NCBI GenBank assembly: GCA_900660155.1
Contig: CABFPE010000239.1
Span: forward strand, 692,915-753,103
Length of the DNA stretch: 60,189 nucleotides
From: Hofstenia miamia
Taxonomy: Eukaryota; Xenacoelomorpha; Acoela; Hofsteniidae
Direction of reading: 5' to 3'
The position numbers and the translations under genes were made by a program. Of the stretch, positions 1-11,390 are shown piece after piece. The notes under the pieces are model-generated. The model was not told the origin of the DNA, did no database searches, and saw only the letters and a list, made by a program, of their open reading frames with translations. Every line of letters begins with the position of its first letter. Positions within the stretch are counted from its first letter, which is position 1.

Positions 1-6
1 ATAATT

Positions 7-102
7 AATGTGGAAAAGTAAAAAATGCAAAGTAAGTTAATGTGGAAAAGTAAAAAATGCAAAGTAAGTTAATGTGGGAAAGTAAAAAATGCAAACTAAA
101 TT
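7..102. repeat. 32-bp tandem repeat, three units
   Basis: Three units start at 7, 39 and 71 with an exact 32-bp period. Each reads roughly AATGTGG(A/G)AAAGTAAAAAATG followed by CAAA(G/C)TAA(G/A)TT. The last unit runs directly into the diverged repeat end described next, so this looks like expansion of that repeat's edge. Confidence 0.85.
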
Positions 103-290
103 AGACCACATAAATAACACAAAAACTCGTAAAAGTACATGACTTCCATGACGTCAGTAAAACACCTCCGCCAATATCCACGGCGTCTCAGGTCAAAGGC
201 CACCCCTCTCAACCAATCAGAAAAAAGTGACACGGGCTTCACTCCACCTCTCGACCAATCAGAAAAAAGTGACACGGGCTTCACTCGAAG
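85..290 (+). repeat. Diverged copy of the end of the 51.5/59.4-kb inverted-repeat arm
   Basis: Words match in order to 59360-59500: ATGCAAAC(T/C)AAATT, then AAGTACATGA, TTCCATGAC(G/A)TCA, CCAATATCCACG, CAGGTCAAA and CCCCTC. The reverse complement of the same words lies at 51475-51600. This copy also carries a 42-bp tandem duplication: ACCAATCAGAAAAAAGTGAC starts at 212 and again at 254. Homology is by eye, from ordered shared words with indels between them. Confidence 0.65.
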
Positions 291-295
291 TAATA

Positions 296-480
296 CTACT
301 TCATACATACATAAAGTATTGTTAGAAAAAAAAACTAATAATCTTACCACATATAGAAATCTAAGAAACCAAATTGAATTACGTATAACCAAAAGAAAGT
401 TAAATTCGCTTTATTAATCCTCTTTTGAAAATATAAATATTACCCAAAATGAATTTAAATTAAGGGTGTTCAGAAATAGA
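296..480 (+). pseudogene. Possible LINE endonuclease-RT linker remnant
   Basis: The plus frame ending at 417 has a basic, asparagine-rich stretch (KVLLEKKTNN, TYRNLRNQIE, KRKLNSLY), like the linker between endonuclease and reverse transcriptase in Jockey/CR1-type LINEs. A related-looking frame continues past the stop (FENINITQNEF). No catalytic motif is present, so the call rests on composition and arrangement only. Confidence 0.3.
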
Positions 481-2562
481 AATGTGTAAATTTACGATGT
501 TAAAAATCAAAGAATGATGCCTAATATATTGAAATAGAACTTCTTAAATCTCAAAATCAGTAAGTTTCAAAACTCAAAGACATAACGATTTGTTCACAAT
601 TGGCAAGACTAGCATTTTATGCGTTATCAAATTAAGCTCACCCACTCAGACACATACAAATTTTACAATATGTGTAGCTTTTTCAAATTTGTAAGAAAAT
701 ATTTGCGGATAAATTGTTTTTACTATTCTTATTATTGATAATATTAAGTAAGCTTAAAATTATGTTGCCTACAGGAATTTGTAAAAAGTAATTGTATGAC
801 TTTTGCTAGACTGTAAGGAATACTAGAATTTGAATTTCAATGAGTAAACGAGATAAGAAACCGAATAATGACGCCTGAATTGATAAAGGACATCGTTCAA
901 TTGCAAAATCACTTTTAACGCTGATGTATTTTTAATTGTGATTTCGTAATAGTAGTTCGTAATTCAACTCTAACATTGCGGTTTTATTTATAATCAGTCT
1001 CAAAATATTTGATTCTAATTTATCTACAATAAAAAAATTCAACTTTAATATTTATATAAAATTTTGTCGGTAACATAAAAAAATTGTCACGGAACTAAAA
1101 TGGAAATTGCGGTTTGCAACTTTCGGCATTTCAAACGAGAAGGATCTGATTACACCCATAAATTTCTTGATTTGAGAATGGTTATTAACTAGAATCAGAA
1201 TGCACTTTCGCTCAGAGGTGGATCGTAATAGCGCATTAGTATTAGTATATCCAAACCTGTCCCCGAATCATACACATTTGGTATGAAACACTGTATGTAG
1301 TTGTTTAAATGTTAGTATTACATATTAAAAATACTGAAAATTTAAAAAGTCTTTCATACCTATATTATAAATGTTCAAAATAATATCACATTTTCAACAG
1401 CACTCTATCAAAGTATAATTGGCCGGATACAAGGCCGAGTACATCACCTATTCTTGCACCTTGGATTTTTCTTGCACAGTACTCTTCAGAAATTGAATCT
1501 GATTGAAATTTTTGAGATCTGATATAAACCGGATCCGAAGCTTTAAGATCTGATTCGATCCAATTCGAAAAAAGATTTAGCCCATTTTTTTTGCTTTTCT
1601 TAAATATACATTGGGAAAATGAATTTTAAAATAGGTATTAATTTTATAATTATTCTTAGGATAGATTCATTTTATTCCATAAAACCAATATTTAATTAAT
1701 TTCATTTTGCAATCGATAAGTTGTGCAGTAAATGTTTGTTCAGCATCACCAGAGATGTGATTCCTGTTTAAACATAAAGACATATGCTTAAGCATATTTT
1801 ATAGTTCAAAAACTAAATTATAATATAAACATTACATAGAAATATAATTCCAACTTTGAATTTAACATTTTATCATATTTTACCCCATAAACTTATTAAT
1901 ATAATGCAATTTGCAGTCATGTTTGATTTATTTTAAATCCTTTGTTCTGCACACTGCACAACCATTAATTCTAAATTATTTATTGTGATTTGTTTGTTTA
2001 TTGCTTATACAAAACAAATGGATCATGAGAAACTAAGTGCAAGCATTTAAATTGTCAATTTACAAGGACAATAAAGTGTATGGGACTACAACCTTTCTAA
2101 CAACTAGATTAGTTGTAAATGCGTGATTATAATTTTATTCTGAATAATGAAGATTAAAAAAGGAATTAAACTACTCTAGAAGTTTGACAACAATTTCAAA
2201 ATTTAATCATGCCCCTATTTTGCGTGCAAAAATTGAAAGACCTTTTTCACAGTTGAACACAATCATTGATCCACAACAACAACAAATAATGACTACAAAT
2301 CTAAAATTTTATATAAAAGTAATGTGAATACAAACTAATCAAAAATATTAATTCTTAAATTTAGTGTCATATTTCCACATGAATCTACCAAAATAAAGAC
2401 AAAACTCGCATCTCTGTATACCACATATTAATTGGGTATACGATGAATATTTTGTACTTAGCTATATGTATAGTGTGATCCTGCCACATCTCAGTGCCAT
2501 TATGTTATAGGAATTAGTATTTTCATATTTTTGGTGGTAGGGTCAATTTCCTGTTGTCAGGG
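481..2562. other. AT-rich intergenic stretch, no gene recognised
   Basis: No coding frame of note. A patch at about 1490-1570 iterates words like GATCTGAT and GATCCGAA/GATCCAATTCGA. This resembles the subterminal words of the small hAT elements elsewhere in the window, but I found no matching ends or target duplication. Confidence 0.6.
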
Positions 2563-3493
2563 CAGAGTTGGAACCGGTCAGGATTTGTGCTGACCCGACT
2601 GAACTGGCTAATCTTTTCCTCAACCGCCTGAAACCGGTCGGTCAACCGGTTAATTTTCCAAAATTTTGACCGGTTTCACCGGCACCCAGAATTTGATGTT
2701 TGCAACTCAATACCGATATTTTCTCAAAGTTAAGGAAAGAGAACACGGAAGGTTAAAGATTAAGAAAGCTATATTCTCAAATTTGGACTGTTATTAAATG
2801 GTATGCAAATTGTCCTTGCAGGTTAGAATTCTAAATAAGTTTGTCAGATTTTGCTTCTTTCAAGACCACTAGTAGTTATTTGCAATGCGGATGGTGGCCA
2901 AAAATGATAAATTCTGGTCAGTAATTGGCGGCTACGGACAAAATTTTGGTCACTTAGACCGATGTATATCATGTATATCACCCAATGAAAATAAGGAAAC
3001 TTTTATTGCAAAGAATAACATTGGGACATTAAAAACATTTGTTGCTACTAAACTTTGACAAAAATTTAAACACTGAGATTTGGACAATACAAAAATTCTG
3101 ACTTGCAAAAAGCCTCTAAAGTAGAAAATCATGCATTTTTCGGGCACTATTAGCCGGGTCACCTTGCAAATTCTATCTTTCATTTTCATGCGATTTTTTT
3201 AAAATGAGTAGTACTTTCAAAATGATGTCAAAAAATTTTGTTTTTTTTCTAACGAAAGTGGCTTAACTTGAACGCCTTTATGACTAATAAATTACTGGTG
3301 GTTGCAACACTTGCTTAATTATAACCAATTGTCTAAGAACGCTTCACTGAAATAATCTCTGTGGGTTTCGCAGTGCTCACTAGTAGGCCAATTTAACGGC
3401 GTCAACCGGTATAAAAAAATCCTGTCCCGACCCGACCGGTACCGGTCGACCGCTTGCCAACAGGGCGGTCGGGTCGAACTGGTTCCAACTCTG
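2563..3493. mobile_element. Non-autonomous hAT element with target-site duplication
   Basis: The left end reads CAGAGTTGGAACCGGTC. The right end, reverse-complemented, reads CAGAGTTGGAACCAGTTCGA, so terminal inverted repeats of about 14 bp are clear. The flanks are TGTCAGGG (2555-2562) and TGTCAGGA (3494-3501), a 7/8 match to an 8-bp duplication, as expected for hAT. Both ends are packed with iterated CCGGT, GACCCGAC and CGGTCGG words in otherwise AT-rich DNA, typical of subterminal transposase-binding repeats. There is no transposase frame inside, so it would need one supplied in trans. Confidence 0.82.
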
Positions 3494-3910
3494 TGTCAGG
3501 ACCCATTGTGACGTTAGAGCACCAGAATACGCACTTCTTAAATTTCCCAAGAGAATTTCGGCCAAAAACGATTGGTCACATCTCATCAGCAATCCTGAAA
3601 ATTTATTGCAACACTTGCTTAATTATAACCAATTGTCTAAGAACGCTTCACTGAAATAATCTCTGTGGGTTTCGCAGTGCTCACTAGTAGGCCAATTTAA
3701 CGGCGTCAACCGGTATAAAAAAATCCTGTCCCGACCCGACCGGTACCGGTCGACCGCTTGCCAACAGGGCGGTCGGGTCGAACTGGTTCCAACTCTGTGT
3801 CAGGACCCATTGTGACGTTAGAGCACCAGAATACGCACTTCTTAAATTTCCCAAGAGAATTTCGGCCAAAAACGATTGGTCACATCTCATCAGCAATCCT
3901 GAAAATTTAT
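3303..3910. repeat. 304-bp tandem duplication covering the right end of the hAT element
   Basis: Copies are 3303-3606 and 3607-3910, period 304, with no difference seen between them. Each contains the GC-rich right end of the hAT element and its right flank. The second copy therefore carries an orphan hAT end, with its terminal CTG at 3795-3797. Duplication followed the hAT insertion. Confidence 0.95.
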
Positions 3911-4849
3911 AGCACTCTGCATGCTTAAGAAGGCGGGAGCACTTCCCCTTGGGTTACGCCACTGAGAACTTTCAAGTTTAAGCTGGTAATGCTTCCTTCG
4001 TACTAACGTTATTCGCATGCTTAAATTCGAATCTTTCATCATCATAATCAACTTAATAACGTGTTGTAAAGAATAACCTGGGAACCTGATGTAGGAATAA
4101 TGAAGTTCATTTGCATAATTTTGTTTAGAGTTAGTTTATTAACAGATTTATTATTAAATCTATAAAATGCACATAGACTACTGTGTATACTGCTCGGCCC
4201 GGCCCAAATTACTTTTCCTTGACAGTGTATTTTGCCTCATAAAGGCCCATAAGCACTGCACTATGAATTTGATTGGATAATTTACATAAAGTATTGATTA
4301 ATATGTGTATATGCATTCTGCTTAAGAAGTCAAAAATGCTTATTCAATTCTGTAGAAATTCAAATTGCACTGTTAACCTTAATCATAGACTTCTAAATTT
4401 TTAAGTGTTCTACAAAGCTACTAGATTTTCACTAAACAATTTTGACAAGTTTTTACACGAATTTAATTTAAAATCCTGTTAATTTCTTTTACTACAACAA
4501 TATATGTAATGCCATATATCCCTTAAAGGGTATTAAATATAGATATGTTTGTACTTTTCTTTATTAGTCTTTAAATGTATGCTTGCAACAGTGCGCTAAG
4601 CATACTCAGGTGGCCCGAATAATTTTTTGTTTAAGAAGCAAAGATAATATTACACCTACTATAATTATAAGAATGATATTTATTGATTTAACATTAACAT
4701 AAATACAAACAAAATACAATAAAAGTGCAAATTAAAACAAATACAGTTACGAAATTTAAACATAAGCAAATTAATGATTTTGAACACGGTGAGTTGTTAT
4801 AATATAATACACAATTTTTCCAAAAATATTCTCTATTCATGCTTCACTT
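3911..4849. other. Intergenic, no gene recognised
   Basis: AT-rich with no convincing frame. A short GC patch at 4190-4206 (CTCGGCCCGGCCC) and GGTGGCCCGAAT at about 4610 resemble hAT subterminal words. No element ends could be paired. Confidence 0.6.
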
Positions 4850-6066
4850 CTTTGCGAGAATTAAATAGATTAATATCGGAATATAAATGAATAAAATTGA
4901 CCATAATATGAAATGCGTTGAAAGTAGAAAGTTAACGCCTTTTGTTTTCTAAAATGTGAACATCTAAATAGCGAATTGTTTGATGCTCTTAAACCAGATC
5001 TTGAAGGAATATAGAAGGACAGGTTGTTTAGAATCGAAATAGCTATGTTCATTTAAAATCTTGTTTAAGAAAATTAGATCTGTTAATTGTAATTTATAAG
5101 AAGTGGGTAAAAATTTTTAAAATATTCAGCCTTTCAATTTATTGCTGCTCTGAATATATCCAGCGAGTACATCTACGTTGAAATCGTTCAAGCTTATCAA
5201 GCATTGACAGGTTTTAATACCATACTACAGAAGCATACATAATTGATGAAAATATCATAGAATTATATAATTGCAATTTAATTTTCAAGTGAGTATTGAA
5301 TGGTATGAATCGTTTTAACTTCAATAAGGTATTTGTACACAATTTGATTTTAAAATTAATATAATTCTTCCAAGATAAATCATTAAAAACGATAAGACCA
5401 AGATCATTTACTTTCGGTAAAAACTGCAAGCTTGTCTTTATTAAGATATGAACATTCAATTAGTTGGAATTTTTTAATGTTAAAGGAAGCTTGTTTTAAC
5501 AAACCAGTCTGGAACAAGTGTAAAATCATTTAAAAGTGAATCAGTAGAGAATGCCAGAAGTTTTAAATCATCTGCAAACAGAAAAGGCATAACTTGCCGA
5601 CAAATATCAGATAAATCATTAATAAAAATTTTAAAAATGAAAACCATTTTGATAAATTGATAATTTTGAAGGAACAAATTCATACACATAATTGAAAAGT
5701 ATGCTTTCAAACCAAATTGACAGCTTGCGCAAAATAGTAATAGGTCTATAATTTTTAACTTTGTTTAATGCTCTATTTTTATTTATAGGATTATGTTTGA
5801 TAATTTCCAAATAGATGGATATGGTCCAGTATTCATGTAAGAAAGGAATAACTGTAGAACATGAGGTGCAAGAGCATTTCCATGCATGATCAAAAATTTA
5901 CTTGGCAATCCAACTCTGCCACAGCCAGTATCACCACAGTGTGAAAGCACTTTTAGAACATCTTCTATTGTAAATTCAGAATAATTTAATTGAATCATTT
6001 TAAATTCCCATTTGAAATTAGTAGCATATCTGTACATTGTTTGGCAATTAAATTTCGTATTATTTA
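4850..6066 (-). pseudogene. Jockey/CR1-type LINE reverse transcriptase, broken
   Basis: Read on the minus strand, successive frames give LINE reverse-transcriptase segments in the right order. 6163-5783 ends with a region like the linker and first RT block (GLPSKFLIMH, PSIWKLSNI). 5710-5480 has the catalytic-loop motif FADDLKLL. 5459-5214 has the thumb (VNDLGLIVFNDLSW, LKRFIPFN, LYNSMIFSSIMYASVVW). 5213-4870 continues with LERFQRRCTRW and C-terminal debris. Frame breaks separate each block, and the 5' end is lost where an opposite-strand LINE begins. The DD pair survives but the gene is dead. Confidence 0.75.
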
Positions 6067-6400
6067 CAAAATTTCCACGATGGTTTTTAAAAGCATGCCC
6101 AATTTGGCTCCAAGATATATTCGTTATCGACTTTCTTTTGTCCATCAGGAATTTCACAACCACACATCTAATGATTTACATCTCCTAAACATTCCAAAAA
6201 TTAAAACTTCTTATAGTAAAAGATCGTTTTCGTTTGATGGTCCTACAACTTTAATTCATTACCATGGAATCTTAGATCTTGCCATAATTACGAATCTTTT
6301 AAAAATAGTCGAAAATCAAACCTCTTCAGTAAATTTATTACAGAAAATACTGAGAAATTCAAAAATGTCTTTTAAATGCGCATTTGAATACATTTTGTAA
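6067..6400 (+). pseudogene. 3' end of a second LINE (plus strand)
   Basis: The plus frame has the usual C-terminal LINE signature: MPNLAPRYIRYRL, then TSYSKRSFSFDGP. After a one-base frame change near 6240, the typical SLPWNLRSCHNYESFK ending reads through to a stop near 6375. It abuts the minus-strand LINE tail to tail in function terms, which suggests two independent insertions. The part from 6236 onward is copied at 7589. Confidence 0.65.
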
Positions 6401-7012
6401 AAATGCCAAAATAAATATTAATATATTTTTATTATTTAGATACATTATAATAAATTTTTTAAAATATTGCAACCCCTTGCTGAGTACTATGCCCTATGAT
6501 CAATTATCATATACGTCACGTTTAAGAAGTATTCCCACCGCCACTAATTAGGAATATAAATATTGCCACAGTTAGTTATTACCAGGATAGCAATCGTAAT
6601 TTTTATCATTTAGAAAACATATCAGTTTTTATACATTCAATTAATAAAATTCTCTGATAATTTACACCAAATTACATCAATACAAAGTAAGTGGGATTTT
6701 CAAAAACACTCAATGCTTGTAGGAGACAAAATTTAGATGTTATAAGCATTGAGCCAACCATACACAATTGTTGTCGGTGTATATCAACTTTCTAAATATT
6801 TTTGTACTTGCTATGAAAATGAAATGTGCTCAATACTTTGATGCAATATAAGGGTGCCAACAATATAGTATTGCAAAAAAAGCTTTTCGATTGTCTAATA
6901 AATGTTCGAAGTGAGTTGTCATTCAAAGTTAAACAATTTTACTCGCTGTTATAATTTTAATTGCTAATTATATTATTTATTCTGGTCAATTGACCCTGTT
7001 ATGCATTTTAGG

Positions 7013-7322
7013 CAGACTTGTCAACAAGCTGAAATTCTTAAGCTCAGCTTGTTTTAATTTTGAATGTTTTCGGCAAGTCTCGACTCGTTACTTAAAACTT
7101 TCATAGGCTCGTTTTAGTTTTTACATAGCTGTTCCTATTATTTCAAAAACATTTTAAAAGAGGACTATACCTAAGGTATATTGAATGCAAAAATCTACAT
7201 AATCAAATTAACAAGCAGAACTATAAAGTTGCTTGGATTTAGAGGCTCGTTTTAGACTCGTTGTATATATAATGCAGTGCTCAAACTCAGCTCGGCAGAA
7301 GCTCGGTTCGTTGACAAGTATG
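7013..7322. mobile_element. 310-bp non-autonomous hAT element (copy 1)
   Basis: The left end CAGACTTGTCAACAAGC pairs with the reverse complement of the right end, CATACTTGTCAACGAACC. Flanks ATTTTAGG (7005-7012) and ATTCTAGG (7323-7330) agree at 7 of 8 positions. Subterminal regions iterate GCTCGTT, GACTCGTT, AGCTCGG and CAGCTTG. No coding capacity. A related element lies at 23252-23593. Confidence 0.8.
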
Positions 7323-7430
7323 ATTCTAGGGTTAACAATAGACGTCCGTGCATATGCATTGTCGTTACTTATGGCTATGTTTGCCTATTAGTTAACATAA
7401 TTGACTAATACTCATGTTATTTAATTGATA

Positions 7431-7588
7431 TAGTTGGCTGCAAAAAAATGAGACTAGAAAAAAGGCATATTACTTTTGAACTACTGAACGTAACAACTCA
7501 AGAAAGGTAAGATTTTAAAATACATTAAAGGACTATAAGTAAAAAGCATCAAAGTCTAATTTGTTTTCCTCCTGCAGAAATAACTTTG
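7431..7588. mobile_element. Orphan left end of the Tc1 element
   Basis: Tandem-duplicated copy of the first 158 bp of the Tc1 element at 8784. It carries the 25-bp terminal repeat TAGTTGGCTGCAAAAAAATG + AGACT but no transposase body. Confidence 0.9.
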
Positions 7589-8365
7589 GATGGTCCTACA
7601 ACTTTAATTCATTACCATGGAATCTTAGATCTTGCCATAATTACGAATCTTTTAAAAATAGTCGAAAATCAAACCTCTTCAGTAAATTTATTACAGAAAA
7701 TACTGAGAAATTCAAAAATGTCTTTTAAATGCGCATTTGAATACATTTTGTAAAAATGCCAAAATAAATATTAATATATTTTTATTATTTAGATACATTA
7801 TAATAAATTTTTTAAAATATTGCAACCCCTTGCTGAGTACTATGCCCTATGATCAATTATCATATACGTCACGTTTAAGAAGTATTCCCACCGCCACTAA
7901 TTAGGAATATAAATATTGCCACAGTTAGTTATTACCAGGATAGCAATCGTAATTTTTATCATTTAGAAAACATATCAGTTTTTATACATTCAATTAATAA
8001 AATTCTCTGATAATTTACACCAAATTACATCAATACAAAGTAAGTGGGATTTTCAAAAACACTCAATGCTTGTAGGAGACAAAATTTAGATGTTATAAGC
8101 ATTGAGCCAACCATACACAATTGTTGTCGGTGTATATCAACTTTCTAAATATTTTTGTACTTGCTATGAAAATGAAATGTGCTCAATACTTTGATGCAAT
8201 ATAAGGGTGCCAACAATATAGTATTGCAAAAAAAGCTTTTCGATTGTCTAATAAATGTTCGAAGTGAGTTGTCATTCAAAGTTAAACAATTTTACTCGCT
8301 GTTATAATTTTAATTGCTAATTATATTATTTATTCTGGTCAATTGACCCTGTTATGCATTTTAGG

Positions 8366-8675
8366 CAGACTTGTCAACAAGCTGAAATTCTTAAGCTCAG
8401 CTTGTTTTAATTTTGAATGTTTTCGGCAAGTCTCGACTCGTTACTTAAAACTTTCATAGGCTCGTTTTAGTTTTTACATAGCTGTTCCTATTATTTCAAA
8501 AACATTTTAAAAGAGGACTATACCTAAGGTATATTGAATGCAAAAATCTACATAATCAAATTAACAAGCAGAACTATAAAGTTGCTTGGATTTAGAGGCT
8601 CGTTTTAGACTCGTTGTATATATAATGCAGTGCTCAAACTCAGCTCGGCAGAAGCTCGGTTCGTTGACAAGTATG
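8366..8675. mobile_element. 310-bp non-autonomous hAT element (copy 2)
   Basis: Second copy, produced by the 1353-bp tandem duplication rather than by transposition. It carries the same ends, subterminal words and flanking ATT(T/C)TAGG duplication as copy 1. Confidence 0.8.
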
Positions 8676-8783
8676 ATTCTAGGGTTAACAATAGACGTCC
8701 GTGCATATGCATTGTCGTTACTTATGGCTATGTTTGCCTATTAGTTAACATAATTGACTAATACTCATGTTATTTAATTGATA

Positions 8784-10041
8784 TAGTTGGCTGCAAAAAA
8801 ATGAGACTAGAAAAAAGGCATATTACTTTTGAACTACTGAACGTAACAACTCAAGAAAGGTAAGATTTTAAAATACATTAAAGGACTATAAGTAAAAAGC
8901 ATCAAAGTCTAATTTGTTTTCCTCCTGTAGAAATAACTTCATTCAAACGAACTGAAACTGATTTCATTAAATTGGACTTCATTTCAGATGTCAAAATGTG
9001 TTGACTTTCTTGGATTTTTTCTTTTAAATCGGATATATTTTTCGGATTTTTCTTCTCAACGTCATTTTTCAATATCTGCCACACGTTTTCGATTGGAGAA
9101 AGATCAGCAGAACTTGGTGGCCATTGCAAAAACTGGATATTATTTTCAAGCGGTTGCTCCGTCCTGTTGGAGTATCCATCCATCATCATATAAAGCATCA
9201 GCATAAGGCATAAATTCAGCTATAATTTGGCAATATCTTTGACTGTCGATTGTGTCTTTTCCGTCTAAATTTTCAAATAAAACCCACGATAGGAAAGTGC
9301 TCCCCAAACCATAATTTTTTGGTCGAACTTTGGAACCGCTTTTGTTGGTCTTGGACATTTCTTTGACAACCACACTTGTACTTTGTTTCTGTGTAGTTGA
9401 AATACGCACTCATCAGTTATCCAAACATCTTCAAAAGTGTAGTCTTTCCAATCTTTCACGAAATTTAATCTTTTTTCTTGATGTTCTTTTGTAATCAGAA
9501 GTCGATTTTTTCTGCCAATTTTTGTAACTCCACTTTTTTTTCAGTGTTCTCTGAACTGTGGTTTCATGCACAGAGATGTCGGCTTCAGTTTGAAGTCGGT
9601 TTGCAATTTTTTTCCCAGAAATATAGGGATTTTTGAGAGCAATTGCGACTGTTTTCTGAATGAATTTTCCAATAATTTTTCGAGGGCGTCCACTTCCTTT
9701 TCTTCTTTTGAGAGATTCTCCTTGTCGAATTTTTTTCAGCTTTCGAAAATAAGTTGATCGAGAAATTTGCGATGTCGCAAAGGCGTTTTCAAGCTGTTCC
9801 AACGTTTCCATTCCGAAGAAATCAAGTAGAAACTTTGCAAAGCAAAACAATTTGTTTGGTAAGGGTTTTCAAATAATTACGAAGTACCAGTTTAATTAAT
9901 CAAATTTTTTGTTTGACCATTTTAAAGTTCACAAAATTTTCGTTGTCTTTTATTTTTATAGTTTTCCTCTAAAACGTCTCAATACGTTTCCACAAAGCGT
10001 GAAAAAATAGGTGTTCAGTCTCATTTTTTTGCAGCCAACTA
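8784..10041 (-). mobile_element. Tc1/mariner element with TA target duplication
   Basis: Perfect 25-bp terminal inverted repeats (TAGTTGGCTGCAAAAAAATG + AGACT) lie at both ends, flanked by TA at 8782-8783 and 10042-10043. The length of 1258 bp is normal for Tc1. The transposase reads on the minus strand between 9850 and 8902 and is broken. The element's 3' (left) end was later copied by tandem duplication. Confidence 0.92.
8902..9850 (-). pseudogene. Tc1-type DDE transposase, frameshifted
   Basis: Minus-strand frames in order give: an N-terminal helix-turn-helix region with the GRPRKI linker (9850-9431); the first catalytic Asp in WITDECVF and the downstream MVWGALSYRG (9459-9265); the second Asp in ILQQDGATA (9409-9146); and the catalytic Glu in LSPIENVW (9204-8902). 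Tc1 enzymes normally have 34 residues between the second Asp and the Glu. Here only about 70 nt (23 codons) remain, so about 32 nt including the usual His after DGA were deleted, with a frame change. Further frameshifts lie near 9450 and 9300. The protein cannot be functional. Confidence 0.9.
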
Positions 10042-10043
10042 TA

Positions 10044-11355
10044 GTCAAAGACTTTCAAAAACACATTTTTTACTATAGTAGAAATATTTAGCGTATAGCC
10101 AGAGATGAGCATTGTGTGGGTCGTGCATGGGTATTGGAAAATTCGAAGAAATCTCCGAAAAACATACAATTACGCAACAGTGCACGCAAGTAAATCTAAA
10201 CGTAGTGAAAGCAATAAATTTATAAGCAATGTGTAGACTTTATTAAATGTTTCTAGCATAGCCAACTTGGTTCAAAAATCTAAAGAATTAAAGAAATATA
10301 TTTGGCAAGCATCACAAAATGATCTGAATTGGCATTATTTTAAATGTGCATGCCTTAAGATTCTTGAACTGAGCTGGGCTTAGACATAATTATTCAGTCC
10401 GTGTCACCATCTGCTTTACGAATTACCCAATTATCACGAATGCCTAAATTGACCATTGCAAAGTATTGAGTTTTAGTTTCAAATTTGGTAACTTGATTTA
10501 TGATTTTTTAAATTTTGTTGTACTAGCCTATGAATAAGTAATATCATATGGATCACGTCCAAAACCTTCATCACTTACTTTTTATAATTTATCATGAGTA
10601 AGCACTATGACAATATAAAGGGGCCTTACCTTAAGAAGAGCTATGAGGAATTTCCAACAATAATTGGAATGCCCCAAAGTGGTAAAGCATGTCCTGGATT
10701 TTTCAAAAGAATATAAATGCATTTGACAACATTAGTGAAATTTTTTACATTGGTTTTATTAGACATGTTTGCTAAGATACCAAAAATATGAAATTAACAT
10801 TCAAGCGAAAATTATTGTTGAAGCAATTTCTTTACTTTAGCTGTTGATGAATTCAATTTTTCAGTTTTTTTTAGATTTGAGAATTAGCAATGTCTACACA
10901 TCGAATATAATTATTGGTCAGACAAAGTCTGACTTCAAAAACTATTAATTTTAAAAGACGTTTACCTATGGGAAAAGTTAACGCCGTATTGTCTGACTAA
11001 TTTAGACTCTAATTGTTGATTTAGTGTCAGGGGTATTCTCAGGAATAAATCCTGCATTACACATGAATTCCAGTAATGTGCGACGGCTGATTTTTTGTAA
11101 GAAAGTAGTAATTAACAAAGATAACTCATTTGCAGTCATTTTTACAGTAACAAAATAACAAATTGCTTAAATATTTAAGATCTTGTGCATTATTCTCAAC
11201 ACTTTTACCCAGAAATTTGTAAATAGTGGCTATCTCGAATGTGTGTTTAATATTTATAAATATTACTGATTAGTTAAAGTATGGATATATATATAAGTAA
11301 TGGGCATTCAATACTCGACGTCGTGTGGGACAATGTCGAGTACAAAATACTCATT

Positions 11356-11390
<35 letters not shown>

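Larger units (their letters stand above)
6236..8941. repeat. 1353-bp tandem duplication (LINE tail + hAT element + Tc1 end)
   Basis: Copies are 6236-7588 and 7589-8941. Every landmark checked is offset by exactly 1353 bases. The only difference I noticed is CCTCCTGCAG (7570) versus CCTCCTGTAG (8923). The unit starts inside the plus-strand LINE tail and ends inside the left end of the Tc1 element, so it formed after the Tc1 insertion. The junction at 7586-7590 shows only 1-2 bases of possible microhomology. Confidence 0.95.

Noticed and set aside
3380..3896. Two identical 70-codon minus frames
   Set aside because: They lie in the GC-rich hAT end and are identical only because of the 304-bp tandem duplication.
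10918..11342. Two perfect short hairpins as regulatory elements
   Set aside because: Stems of 7-8 bp are expected by chance at this scale and have no associated gene.
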